Source: Candidatus Zhuqueibacterota bacterium (GTDB taxonomy: Bacteria > Zhuqueibacterota > Zhuqueibacteria > Residuimicrobiales > Krinioviventaceae). Taken from it: a stretch of DNA of 45,764 nucleotides. The translations under genes and the position numbers were made by a program. The notes under the pieces are model-generated. The model did no database searches, was not told the DNA's origin, and saw only the letters and a program-made list of their open reading frames with translations. The DNA is taken from contig JAFGKD010000104.1 in NCBI GenBank assembly GCA_016928775.1, forward strand, positions 1-45,764, read 5' to 3'. Shown here one piece after another: positions 1 to 9,505 of this stretch (the first letter of the stretch is position 1; each line of letters begins with the position of its first letter).

Positions 1-95
1 AACATTGTCATTTTTGCCATAAACACCTAACCTTTTGTTTCTTAGTGTTTTTGTGGCTTTGTGTGAGCAGTTTGTGAATAATGCAGGCTAGGCAC

Positions 96-1301
96 TTATT
101 TCATCAGCAGCATACTTTTTGTTTCATTAAAATCGTTTGCCTGGATCTGATAGAGATAGACGCCGGAGCTGTGCCGGGAAGCATCCCAGGTTACAGAATA
201 GTCCCCAGGACTTTGTTCGGCGTTCACCACTTCCATCACTTTTTTTCCTTTCAGATCGTAGATCGTCAGTCTCACATGCGCTTTATCCCGCAATGAATAG
301 GCAATGGTGGTCGACGGATTAAAAGGATTGGGGTAATTATTTACAAGCGTGAAATTTTTCACTACAGTATAAGGTGACTTTAAAACATCCGTTTGGATAA
401 AATCACCGCTGAACAGCATCGAGCTCCAGGTATTTGGATCGCGTTTTCCCATGCCGAATTTAATGGTTCCTTGCCGTCTATTGCCGTCAACTTCTTCATC
501 GGCTTCATCCACCTGCATACCCCAGGCCCATACAGCGTCAACTTCCATTCCTGTCAATAACTGGATAGCCATCTCATAAATTCGCATAGTGCCGTCGATG
601 GTTAAATGAATGGCTTTTCCCGCCGTTTCGTTGTAGTAAGAGTCACAATCGCCGTCCAATAATTCAAGAGACTCATCGGCAATGGTTCCGGCGACGGGCC
701 AGTAGCGAACTTCATCCTCAACATCGAGGAAATAGCCTTCATAACTCCATACTCGTTCAACCGGTGGTAGTCCGTCTTCATACGGTGCGAATCCGAGTTC
801 AACACAGTCACCCTGCCACAATGTTCCGCCCGTACCAACGCCGGTATATTCGTCCGCAGCGCCCGGTCCAACAACGATGGCATCGTCGATATCCTTGAGC
901 AGGAGGTACAACGCACCTTCGTCTTCATTCCACAGCCATTTGAACGCGGCTTTTCTATCCTCCCAGGAAGTCCAGATGTCGTCAAACTCTTCCCATAATG
1001 TGATGACAGTAGGAACATCCGCCTGACCGCTATCCCACACATCACAAATAGTCCAGGGAATCGCCAGCCACCCAGGATCTGACGTGTCGCCGTCAACGGT
1101 AATAGTGCCTTGGTAGACTGTGTATTCGTGATAATACGGACTGTCCAGCATCAAGCCCTCCCAGGCATCAGGATTGTCGCACGCCGCATCTTCGCGTACT
1201 GGTTCGGTGCCCAGGGGCAAGGGATGTCTCTCCTGTGCGAGAAGACCAGTAAAAGTTGAAAGCATCAGAAACGTGTAAACAACGAAAGTAAAGCATTTCA
1301 T
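96..1301 (-). CDS. Secreted CBM9-like protein with type IX sorting domain
   Basis: The 401-residue product begins with a signal peptide (hydrophobic stretch about residues 5-20, cleavage near LLA-QE). Residues ~60-290 carry a segment like the carbohydrate-binding CBM9/DOMON-type fold: it opens with GTITVDGDTSDPGW and holds several Trp/Asp-rich strands. Residues ~316-401 are a C-terminal type IX secretion sorting domain (YPNPFNPSTT, then IYDLKGKKV and SGVYLYQI). No catalytic motif is visible, so it is probably a cell-surface or released glycan-binding protein. The start is supported by GGAGG seven bases upstream of the ATG. It lies downstream of the DUF5060 remnant and the clan GH-A glycosidase on the same strand, which suggests a shared polysaccharide role. 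The export route is well supported; the CBM9 assignment is moderate and the ligand unknown. Confidence 0.8.
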   Translation of the reverse strand: MKCFTFVVYTFLMLSTFTGLLAQERHPLPLGTEPVREDAACDNPDAWEGLMLDSPYYHEYTVYQGTITVDGDTSDPGWLAIPWTICDVWDSGQADVPTVITLWEEFDDIWTSWEDRKAAFKWLWNEDEGALYLLLKDIDDAIVVGPGAADEYTGVGTGGTLWQGDCVELGFAPYEDGLPPVERVWSYEGYFLDVEDEVRYWPVAGTIADESLELLDGDCDSYYNETAGKAIHLTIDGTMRIYEMAIQLLTGMEVDAVWAWGMQVDEADEEVDGNRRQGTIKFGMGKRDPNTWSSMLFSGDFIQTDVLKSPYTVVKNFTLVNNYPNPFNPSTTIAYSLRDKAHVRLTIYDLKGKKVMEVVNAEQSPGDYSVTWDASRHSSGVYLYQIQANDFNETKSMLLMK

Positions 1302-1544
1302 GGCTCTGCCTCCTTTTGGTTAAAATGATTGTCGTCATTCAGGTGAATTTATGACTGCTTTTAGAAGAGAAAAAGACTTTGTTTTTGTTGATTATTTATA
1401 TCCTCACCATTGTGCAAAGCTGATTGCGAGTTTGTTTTTGGGGGCAACAGAACACGTTGCGGAGAAAGGTGTTCCGGCCAAGATTAGCGAAAGAATCCTT
1501 GTTATACATCTCATTTTTTCTAAATCCTATTCGAAACTTTTCAC

Positions 1545-1883
1545 TCAAATCGCATGTGGGCGCCAGCGGCCGCGTGAATAGGCGTGGGCGCTGTTTTCCG
1601 TAATTTTACCATTAGAGTGTGCGTTGAATTGGATCAGTATTTTTTCGCCCTGATTGGTCCGAACATGTTGCCAGCGATGTTGCACCTGCGAATAATCTTC
1701 GCTGGTTTGCGGATTGCGGCGAAAATCGAGAAAAGGATTGGGCTCTGCGCTTTCTGAAGATTGCGGCCCGGTAAAAGTCAATGTCACTTTGTGCCATTGC
1801 TGCAATTCTCCAGTTATTTCAGTTGCTGATAATAAATGAATAAAAACCAGGTGTGTAAACAGCAGAATCGATATTTTCCACAT
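1545..1883 (-). pseudogene. 5' remnant of a DUF5060-type secreted glycosidase
   Basis: This 112-residue frame starts with a good signal peptide (MWKISILLFTHLVFIHLLSA). It then reads WHKVTLTFTGP...NPFLDFR, which matches the opening strands of DUF5060, the N-terminal domain of large secreted glycosidases such as GH140-like enzymes. After about residue 65 the sequence loses the family pattern, and the frame stops at residue 112 instead of running on for 400 or more residues. No continuation is visible in the other frames down to 1302. It is best read as a decayed or truncated gene that kept its export signal and first strands. A short secreted protein of its own is possible but less likely. The DUF5060 match rests on motif recognition only. 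Confidence 0.5.
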
Positions 1884-2169
1884 GCCGAAATTCCTTTTCT
1901 TGTTTTAAAAAGTTTAGTTTCGATTGCATGTTTATCCATTTGATCGCTATCGCCCTGCATACTGCCATGATGTCTTCTCCTCTCACATATATTTTGACTG
2001 GTGAAGCAGACAACATGGTGCCGTGTCTTGGGGAAAGTGGGAGAGGGCATAATAAAAAATCCACGTGGCAATTCAGAAAGACACTTGATAGACAATATAT
2101 GAAATTGACGCTTCAATGCAAGTAAAAATTGCGTATTGTATATTGAATTCAAAAAAGGTTGAATCTACT

Positions 2170-5100
2170 TTATCGGAGGAGTAATATTTTTCGAACGGCA
2201 GTGTGCTCTCCAGCAGAAAGTTTGCAAAATAGTGCGCCACTGGGCCAATCCATGCTTGTGAGCATAACACTATGCTGTCCTGACTTTTGAATTTCATCCA
2301 CAATTGTTTCAATAAGTTTGCCGCGAACATCGTAAATCTGCAATCTGACATGCCCGTTTTGTGGAATTCGATAGGTGATACGCGTATTCGGATTAAAGGG
2401 ATTGGGATAATTTGGCAGCAGTTCAAAGCCTTCTGGCGGCTCGATGTCTGTTTTTACGGTTGTTCCGACGCCAAATTTCTCGATGCCGAACCAGACGGTC
2501 TCGTCCTTGTATTGATCAAATTGTACGGTAAATCGATTTGGAGCGGTTGGATGACAGGTGTGGACGATCGTTCTTTTCGCGCCACGTTCGTCCAATGGAT
2601 AGATGCGAATCGAATCCGCCTGAATTGTGATTTCAACCGTCATTGAGATCGGCTGCATCTCGGTCGGTGACGATCCCCACCGGTTGTGTACGGTTGTCAA
2701 ACCGTCCCACACCATGCCGCTATTCTGCGCCCTTGTCGACAGGGTGAACAGCGATCGACGGCTTTTTATCAGGGAGGAATCGGTGAGGCTCACCCAGGTC
2801 AATGTTCCAAAATCACTGCCATCGATTAGTCGCAGAGCGCCAATAGTTGTGTTTACAAACTGCGGGAAAAAGCCGGTCGCTGCGACAAAGTTTTCCGTGC
2901 GTACGTGCAGCAGACCATCTGTTTCCCATTCAATTTCATCCGTGTCAGTGATAAAAGGGCTTTCTGGTTCCGGTGGCAGCATCGATGGATCAAAATCACT
3001 TGCGCTGGCAAATGATTCGGTTCGCATGCCATGTATCAGCGCATGCGTGGGCGAGAACAGGCGCGGTCCGGCCCACCAACGATCATCATACTTGGGCAGG
3101 GTCAGGATGTCACTTTCACTGTAATTGAGGAGAATGGTCTGTTGCGCCGGCTGAATCATACCGGAGCGAAAGGCGTGCGCGCATGAGGGCATCAGCGCCA
3201 TCATCGCCGTGTTGCGATGTTGGGCAAAGTAGCCGCTTATTTTGTCGGTTTCCCAATCATCATGACTGCTGGGATAGTCGAAAAACATCAAACCATCCAC
3301 GTCGTGAAACGCGCTGTAGGCCGTTAAAAACAGCACCCCTTCACTTTGGTATCGGTTGGGGAAGGCGTGATTATATTCGCTGATTGTAAAGGGTTTGCCG
3401 GCAAAGGGGACGCCGGCCACCAGGCGCGCAATGGCGCCACCATCCGGCGCCCGTACCATGGGCTGGTTGTTGATGAGCCAATCGTACGAATCCCACGACA
3501 CCGTCGGGAATTGCGGGTGATCCCAGTAGGAGTGATTGTCGAGATAATCCAGTCTGGATTGCACCACCAGGTCGCCCGGTCCCACGTTCCAGTTCGTTCC
3601 GACAATCGGTACTCTGACGCCCAGCTTATTTTTCAGGTGATCGACCATTTCATTATAATAGTAATTTTGTCTGGCGATATAAAACGCAGACATATCTTTG
3701 ACGCGGGTATCGGAATAGCTGACGCACTCGGAAAAATTTATGCGTCGCACTGTTTTCGCCTCCAATGATTCATCCGGGTCGAGTCCGCGGATTGCGCTCG
3801 GCGCCAGGTGAATTTCATCAAACCAGTACGTACCAATGGCGCCGCCTAAAGAGTAGGACAAACGAATGGCGCGTTCAACCGTTGTCGAAGCCAAAAAGCT
3901 GAAATGATACGTCTTCCACTCGGTTCCCAGCTCAACGGATGTGCTGTAAAACACGGTCCAGGGATCGGTATCTTGTTGAATGGCAATCATGATGCTTTGC
4001 GGCGCCGTTGAACGGGCGGCAAAAGTCACTGTATAAAGCGAATCCTTTTTAATGGTGAGGTTGACCTGTTTCCATTGAATGTGCCAGTTGGTGCCGGTGA
4101 CAGTGGTGACATCTATTTTTGCACATTTGTTGCCCTCATATGCGTCTGTGTCGTCGATGCTCATGGCGGCAGTTGCGTTATTGTGCAGCTCCAGAATCCA
4201 GTTGCGATTGATAGGATCGATTTCAAAGCCCCCGTCTTTTATCTGTTCACCGGCTCCGGCGGGACGCGTGCCCTGGTTCCAGGTGGCTGCAAGCGTCTCG
4301 GTATCGGGATATTTATCCCCTAAAAAATCATTCCATTGCTCGTTCAGCATGCGCGTGTGGCGTTTGGTCAATGTGCCACCATCGGAAAAATGCCTGAGCT
4401 GATCACTTCTCCACAAACGATAGAGCGAATTCTCATTGGTCATTTCGACCATGGCCATAACCGGATCATTGACCAGAGCCAGGCCAGTATAAGGATTGAC
4501 ATGCGTGAGCAATTGCTCGGCAAATTCCTTGTGCAATTGCAAAATTTGTGGATCAAACAACGAGACTCCCTTGCCAAAGTCCGGGATGGAATCCGCATCC
4601 GCCACGCCGTCTGCTTCCTTGACCTCGCGGCTGACGTGCAGATTGATGTTGGCATAGATGCCGTTCGCTTTTAAAAAGGCGATAAAATTTTCAAAACGGT
4701 CCAGCGTTTCGGGATTCAGATGTCGGGTGTCCTGGCCCCATTCGAACAGGCTATGTTGACTCCAGCCGTTATCCATGTGATGGAATCGGACTAGATTATA
4801 GCCCATCTTGCGCAGACGGCCGGCGATAAACCAGGCTTTAGATTTCACTGGAAAAGCGCCGGCGATGGTAAAGTTTGTGCCGAAAAAGCGAATACGCTCG
4901 CCGTTGATGGCAAAGTGACCTTCCGGATCGATTGAGACAAAATCGTTTTCCTCGATTTTATCGATCGGGAAATGCGGGATAAAATCACTTGTTGTCGTAT
5001 CATCCGGAGGAAGATAAAATTCATAACCATTGTCAAAGTTTTGTGCCAGGAGACAATAAGGTGCAAGAACGAGCAGATAAACAAGAAATATTTTAAACAT
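2170..5100 (-). CDS. Secreted clan GH-A glycoside hydrolase with inserted CBM and type IX sorting domain
   Basis: With the start at 5100 the protein has 976 residues. That ATG has GGAG nine bases upstream and begins directly with the signal peptide MFKIFLVYLLVLAPYCLLA; the frame is open for 11 more codons to 5133, but those precede the signal peptide. The catalytic part is a clan GH-A (GH5/GH42-like) TIM barrel. The likely acid/base is Glu ~223 in MTNENS at the end of strand 4, and the likely nucleophile is Glu ~575 in ISEYNHAFP. Between them, residues ~286-435, sits a beta-sandwich like CBM4/9 (GGFEID... WFDEIHLAP), interrupting the barrel. Beta-rich accessory modules follow, and the last ~85 residues are the sorting domain (NYPNPFNPNT). 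Exact GH family and substrate cannot be decided here; an endo-acting glycanase or beta-galactosidase-like enzyme is plausible. Confidence 0.8.
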   Translation of the reverse strand: MFKIFLVYLLVLAPYCLLAQNFDNGYEFYLPPDDTTTSDFIPHFPIDKIEENDFVSIDPEGHFAINGERIRFFGTNFTIAGAFPVKSKAWFIAGRLRKMGYNLVRFHHMDNGWSQHSLFEWGQDTRHLNPETLDRFENFIAFLKANGIYANINLHVSREVKEADGVADADSIPDFGKGVSLFDPQILQLHKEFAEQLLTHVNPYTGLALVNDPVMAMVEMTNENSLYRLWRSDQLRHFSDGGTLTKRHTRMLNEQWNDFLGDKYPDTETLAATWNQGTRPAGAGEQIKDGGFEIDPINRNWILELHNNATAAMSIDDTDAYEGNKCAKIDVTTVTGTNWHIQWKQVNLTIKKDSLYTVTFAARSTAPQSIMIAIQQDTDPWTVFYSTSVELGTEWKTYHFSFLASTTVERAIRLSYSLGGAIGTYWFDEIHLAPSAIRGLDPDESLEAKTVRRINFSECVSYSDTRVKDMSAFYIARQNYYYNEMVDHLKNKLGVRVPIVGTNWNVGPGDLVVQSRLDYLDNHSYWDHPQFPTVSWDSYDWLINNQPMVRAPDGGAIARLVAGVPFAGKPFTISEYNHAFPNRYQSEGVLFLTAYSAFHDVDGLMFFDYPSSHDDWETDKISGYFAQHRNTAMMALMPSCAHAFRSGMIQPAQQTILLNYSESDILTLPKYDDRWWAGPRLFSPTHALIHGMRTESFASASDFDPSMLPPEPESPFITDTDEIEWETDGLLHVRTENFVAATGFFPQFVNTTIGALRLIDGSDFGTLTWVSLTDSSLIKSRRSLFTLSTRAQNSGMVWDGLTTVHNRWGSSPTEMQPISMTVEITIQADSIRIYPLDERGAKRTIVHTCHPTAPNRFTVQFDQYKDETVWFGIEKFGVGTTVKTDIEPPEGFELLPNYPNPFNPNTRITYRIPQNGHVRLQIYDVRGKLIETIVDEIQKSGQHSVMLTSMDWPSGALFCKLSAGEHTAVRKILLLR

Positions 5101-5171
5101 GCTTAAATTCTCCATACTACACATCTGCAACATTGTATTTATTTAGCACAGTTTTTCAAATTCATTATCCT

Positions 5172-5278
5172 GATCGCTCGACATATCCATGCCGAAGGGG
5201 ACATGGATATGGACATTAGTCCGAGTGGCGTAAATATTCCACTCTATTGTCAGCCCAGGATGGATATACTGGGCGATC
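5172..5278 (-). promoter_or_regulatory. Candidate structured leader: three hairpins inside a closing stem
   Basis: Between the NTPase/pseudokinase gene and the glycosidase gene lie three successive inverted repeats: CATATCCATG/CATGGATATG (5182-5191 and 5202-5211), GAGTGG/CCACTC (5223-5228 and 5239-5244) and GCCCAG/CTGGGC (5253-5258 and 5269-5274). Each has a 10-base loop. GATCGC at 5172-5177 can pair with GCGATC at 5273-5278 to close the whole, though its last two bases overlap the third hairpin. The element sits 72 bases upstream of the glycosidase ATG, so it could be a 5' leader regulator, or part of a terminator for the upstream gene, although no T-run follows. I do not recognise it as a known riboswitch. 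Confidence 0.4.
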
Positions 5279-5376
5279 GTGTTCATTTGGTTATGGTCTT
5301 TGGCTATTCCATGGTTTTCAGCTTTACACTTTGGTAATCCGGCCTGTTTTCCAAAGAAAAAAAAACAGAGATCATT

Positions 5377-8300
5377 TCAACCAGCAGTCTCATTCGGAAT
5401 GCCATAAATTTTTCGTGCTTCCGGATCAGCATTGCGCCAGAGCTCCTGTATGCGGTTCAGTGCCTGCTGCCCGGCATCATCCGCGCCGGTTTGCCGGGAT
5501 AATTGCCAGAGATAGTAATGTGCCATGGCATAATTCGAATTGTATTCCAGGGCTTTGAGCAGGCGCTCTCTACTGAGCTGGTGTCGATTGAATGGTGGGG
5601 CCATTAACAGTTCGCCAAAATGCGTATTAAAAAAGCTGAGATCAAACGGCGAACCGTGATCCTTGATTTTATCCTTGATAGGACCATCAAATTCTTTTAA
5701 AACGTCGAGAACGTCATTCAGATCACCCTGTCGTGCCGCCAGACAGGCGCGCAGGTGCGCTGCATATTTATAGATGCCCCGTCGGTAATTTGTTGCAGTG
5801 ACATGATTGCTATCGATCAGTGCCTGCATTTCTGTTAGTTCTCTCCGAGCCTCGTCGAGACGATCTGATTTCAGGTATAAAAGTCCCAACAGCCAATGCA
5901 GCCCATGATCGCGCGTAACAATGTTCTTGCTGTCAAAGATGTTTTTGCCTTGTAGCGCCAGGTCCAGTGCGGTCTGAAAGTGTCTGCGCGAATATTCAAC
6001 AAGTGCCAGGCGAAAATAGCCGCTCGCCTGACCTTGCTGTTCCGGAGAAAGCGCGATATAGTCTTTTGCCAATTTTTGTGCTTGCTGAAATTGTCCCTGC
6101 CTAAGCTTTATATAACACAGGGTGCCGTACAGATAGGTCAACTTTGGGTCCAGCCGGATGCCCTGCTCCTTCGCCCAGACAGCGCTATCGAGCAGGCCGG
6201 CGGCGAAATAACCGTCGCCGAGACTGTCAAAGGCGTTGGCCGTTGAATCCAGCTCGACATATTTTTTGAAATGTTCAAGCGCAAGCGAATGCTCACCCAA
6301 ATGGCTGTAGCAGTAGGCCAAATGATTGTGTGCTCGGGCAAACTCCTTGTCCAGATCCAGAACTTTTTTGTAAAAATCGATGGCATTTTTAATATCGCAT
6401 ATCGCATAATAGGCTTCGGCGACTTCATAGGGCGCTTCCTTGCGCGTCGGAAAACGATTATAGATCGTTCGTAAAAGATCGATTTCCCGGCGCAGCTCAC
6501 CGGTGAGTCTTGCGGTCAATGCTTCCGCTTTCAGCGAATCGACATAACTCAGCTCACCCAGTCGCGGCTGAATTGACTGGACAAGCTGCTGTGCTCTGGT
6601 CGTGCTCCCGCGAAACTGCAAGACACCGGCAAGTCTCAGTTTTGCCAGAACAAACTCGGGATCAATATCGAGCGCTTGCGTGTAGTGTTGTTCAGCCACG
6701 GTTGGTTCCAGCAGATTCCAGGCTTTTTCTCCTCTATAAAAACTTTCAAATGCATCCCAACTGGTCGTAAAAGTTGATTTTTTTTTCTCAGCTATGTCCA
6801 GTATAGCCAAAATGTGACTGGTTAAATCCGAGACCTCGGATGTCAACAATGCAGAAGGATCAACAAAATCAAGCGTGTTTTTTTCATGTCTGCCATCCTC
6901 GTGCTGCATGTCTATGCTAATATTATAGCCCACTCCCTTAAATTGAATGGCACCGTTGATGAGCAACCGGGGGACACTTTTCGAAGTATAGAGGTAATTA
7001 AATTCCTCTTCTTCCAGCACCACCAGATCGCTGGATTGCATCAGATCATCGACAATGAGGTATTTCAGCATGTCCGGCGTCAAGCGACCCGCCTCTTCGG
7101 TCGTTTGCTCAATATTTAGATCTTTGATAATGACGGTATCGATGACATCAAGAGATTGCTTGTCCTTGTAAACAAAAAAATAGAGGAGCAGGAGAACAGC
7201 AGTCAGACTCACGACCGAAGCAAAGGCCGGGATGAGAAGCCGTTTTTTTCTCGACGACAAAAGCGGTGTATGTGAGGCTTTTTCTTTGTCCAGAGTGCGG
7301 TCTTTGGCTTTGTGATCAAACTCTTTGGTTCGGAAGAGCAATTCTTCCAGGTGCCGCAGGAGCTGACCGGCATTTTGATACCGTCGCTCAGGATCTTTTT
7401 GCAGGCAGGTCAAAATAAGATTTTGAACGTCGAGGGGAATGCGCGCTTTTAGATGTTCAAAGGGCGGTATCGGATCAAAACGGATGGCTTGTTTGAGCTC
7501 GCCTCTGCTTTTGCCCTGGAATGGCAGCTCGCCCGTCAGCATCTCATAGAGCAGGATGCCGAAAGAAAAGATGTCACTGCGCGTATCCAGCTTTTCCTGT
7601 GTGATGTGTTCCGGCGAGCAATAGGATAATGTATAGGTATCCATATCATCCGAATAATCAGACCGCTTGAACTGCATGGCATCGAGGCCGGTGAGCCGCA
7701 CATCTCCCTCTTTGGCCACGATAATTGCTTCGGGCCGCAAGTGACCGTGGACAAGGTTATTGCGATGCAATTCCGCAAGCCCCTCGGCGATTTGCGCTGC
7801 TGTCTTGAGGGTGTTTTTGATATGTGAGTCATACTCTTCAATTTTGACTTCTTTTAATGTTTTACCTTCCAGATAATCACTGATGATTAAAGCTCCGTTT
7901 TGAAACAGCTTGATGTCGCGAGTTCCCAGCAGATGTGGATGTTTTACCTCGCGCGGAACGATCTCACGTTTGAAATCTTCAATGTCGCTCACATATTCGA
8001 CCAAAAATCGGTTCATATTTTTATCGTACGCCAAAAATGCATCTTTGCTGATGGCGCCGGAATGGACGCGCCGATCGACTGTATAGCCGAGTTGCTGGGC
8101 TTTGAGCAGCATATCGGTCATGCGCGACACCACATCAGCGCCGATCCCCCATTCCTCGGCGAAATTATTGATTAAAATTCGTTCGCGCGGCGAAATGACG
8201 CCATCTTGCAGCAGGGTGATGAGCAGGTCGAGCAGTTTTTGATGTGGCGCTTTGATTTTATTTTCAAAACCCTCGATTTTGCTCCATTGGTCGCCTTCCT

Positions 8301-9147
8301 GCTTAATCCAGCCTTTGCGAATCCAGTCCTCGGCTAAAACAGCCAAAATGCCGGGGGAGCCCTCGGAAATGGTGTAGATATGTTCGAACTCTGTGGTGGT
8401 GAACAGCTGTGCGCCGAATCGACTCTCTAACATATCGATTTCAAAGCCTTTTTGCATGGACCGGAGCGTCAAGCGAAATAGCCTTTGTTTTTCGATGAGC
8501 CGGTTTAAAATGGAATTGAGATTCGGATTCGCTGATCCGACGTCATCATACTCGAGAATAATCATTCCCCACATCGATTTATCGGTGTCAATGAGCGTGT
8601 GTAACAGTTCCAGAGAGTAATCATCGATCCACTGCACGTTCTTGAGGAAAATGATCAGCGGCACCCGTTCGCTGCGACTTTTCAGAGTTCTCAGGTATTT
8701 TGTGAACAGTCGGGTTTCTTTAGCACGGATCGCCTCCTCGGTTTCACCCGAATTGATGGCGTTGCCTAATTTGAGAAAATCTTCAATAATATCATGAATC
8801 GGGAGAAAGGCGATGGCCAACATGCCGAGTTGTTTGAGGATACGAAAGGTCTGCTGCTGCTCCTGAATTTGTTTGGAGATTTCGACAAAAGCTTGATAAG
8901 GTGTGGAGAGCTCTTTTTTACATTCGTATTCAATTACGTGAATTCGGCGTCTGAACTTTGGAATTTGTGACGCAAGCCGTTTATCCGATTCGATGCTGTC
9001 GATGAATTCGTGGATCAGTCGCGTTTTTCCCGCGCCCTGACGCCCCTGAATGAGATAGGACAAGCAACCGTGATATCGAAGCACATGTTCGAGAAATGAT
9101 TCCTGCAATGTTTGAAATTCGCGCTTTCGATTGATAAAATCAAACAT
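5377..9147 (-). CDS. NTPase-pseudokinase-TM-TPR fusion protein
   Basis: This 1256-residue protein has four parts. Residues ~1-300 are an AAA/STAND-type NTPase with an intact Walker A (GRQGAGKT, 35-42). The Walker B region (LIIFLKNVQWIDD, ~164-176) has Lys-Asn where such proteins usually carry two acidic residues. Residues ~350-605 follow the Ser/Thr kinase fold, but the HRD motif is HGH (467-469), the following Lys and Asn are Arg and Ala (RPEA), DFG is replaced by TGLD, and no VAIK lysine is evident. The later landmarks SPE and DIFSFGILLYEMLTG are kept. A single membrane helix (~636-660) follows a basic stretch. The outer part holds a TolB/FlgO-like segment (~668-780) and several TPRs (~790-1150). 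It is probably a sensor or scaffold rather than an active kinase. It stands alone, with 5' and 3' gaps of about 360 and 275 bases. Confidence 0.8.
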   Translation of the reverse strand: MFDFINRKREFQTLQESFLEHVLRYHGCLSYLIQGRQGAGKTRLIHEFIDSIESDKRLASQIPKFRRRIHVIEYECKKELSTPYQAFVEISKQIQEQQQTFRILKQLGMLAIAFLPIHDIIEDFLKLGNAINSGETEEAIRAKETRLFTKYLRTLKSRSERVPLIIFLKNVQWIDDYSLELLHTLIDTDKSMWGMIILEYDDVGSANPNLNSILNRLIEKQRLFRLTLRSMQKGFEIDMLESRFGAQLFTTTEFEHIYTISEGSPGILAVLAEDWIRKGWIKQEGDQWSKIEGFENKIKAPHQKLLDLLITLLQDGVISPRERILINNFAEEWGIGADVVSRMTDMLLKAQQLGYTVDRRVHSGAISKDAFLAYDKNMNRFLVEYVSDIEDFKREIVPREVKHPHLLGTRDIKLFQNGALIISDYLEGKTLKEVKIEEYDSHIKNTLKTAAQIAEGLAELHRNNLVHGHLRPEAIIVAKEGDVRLTGLDAMQFKRSDYSDDMDTYTLSYCSPEHITQEKLDTRSDIFSFGILLYEMLTGELPFQGKSRGELKQAIRFDPIPPFEHLKARIPLDVQNLILTCLQKDPERRYQNAGQLLRHLEELLFRTKEFDHKAKDRTLDKEKASHTPLLSSRKKRLLIPAFASVVSLTAVLLLLYFFVYKDKQSLDVIDTVIIKDLNIEQTTEEAGRLTPDMLKYLIVDDLMQSSDLVVLEEEEFNYLYTSKSVPRLLINGAIQFKGVGYNISIDMQHEDGRHEKNTLDFVDPSALLTSEVSDLTSHILAILDIAEKKKSTFTTSWDAFESFYRGEKAWNLLEPTVAEQHYTQALDIDPEFVLAKLRLAGVLQFRGSTTRAQQLVQSIQPRLGELSYVDSLKAEALTARLTGELRREIDLLRTIYNRFPTRKEAPYEVAEAYYAICDIKNAIDFYKKVLDLDKEFARAHNHLAYCYSHLGEHSLALEHFKKYVELDSTANAFDSLGDGYFAAGLLDSAVWAKEQGIRLDPKLTYLYGTLCYIKLRQGQFQQAQKLAKDYIALSPEQQGQASGYFRLALVEYSRRHFQTALDLALQGKNIFDSKNIVTRDHGLHWLLGLLYLKSDRLDEARRELTEMQALIDSNHVTATNYRRGIYKYAAHLRACLAARQGDLNDVLDVLKEFDGPIKDKIKDHGSPFDLSFFNTHFGELLMAPPFNRHQLSRERLLKALEYNSNYAMAHYYLWQLSRQTGADDAGQQALNRIQELWRNADPEARKIYGIPNETAG

Positions 9148-9505
9148 ATCGGCTCCTGGAAAAATCAGTATATTTATAAAAATACTAAAGTGCTAACCGC
9201 TCGATTCAAATTCATACAGTTATCTAATAATACGTTAAATCAAAACGAATAGCAAGTCTGTCGTCTAATTTTCAGCAATATCTCACGTAAAGTTGGCAAC
9301 AACTGCAAAATCTGGAACAGCGATCACATTCGTTGACTCGCTACGAATAGACTTTTTTTTATTCGAGTGCGCCGTCTACGTCGCCGCTACAGGCGACTGG
9401 CGCTCATACAGTGAGCGCACTCCAGAGGAATAAAGTTTTCTTGATGAAAAAAGCTTTGGCATTTCCGGTGAATTTGCTATACTTGAAAAAACCAAAGGGA
9501 AATGT
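9148..9505. other. Divergent intergenic region with palindromes
   Basis: No gene is supported in this 358-base gap between two divergent start codons. It must hold the promoters of the NTPase/pseudokinase gene (minus) and the SDR gene (plus), but no box pair stands out. A compact set of overlapping inverted repeats lies at 9365-9422 and is listed separately. The SDR gene has AGGG six bases before its ATG. Confidence 0.6.
9365..9422. repeat. Nested, mutually exclusive inverted repeats
   Basis: GAGTGCGC (9365-9372) is complementary to GCGCACTC (9415-9422). Inside lie GTCGCC/GGCGAC (9380-9385 and 9392-9397). An alternative hairpin, GCGCTCA/TGAGCGC (9400-9406 and 9412-9418, loop TACAG), shares bases with the outer arm, so the two folds exclude each other. 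A run of eight T precedes the element. It could be an operator, an attenuator of the SDR gene or a palindromic repeat unit. Confidence 0.4.

Noticed and set aside
1351..1581. A 76-residue plus-strand frame in the gap before the CBM9-like gene
   Set aside because: It has no ribosome site or recognisable pattern, and it overlaps the end of the DUF5060 remnant.
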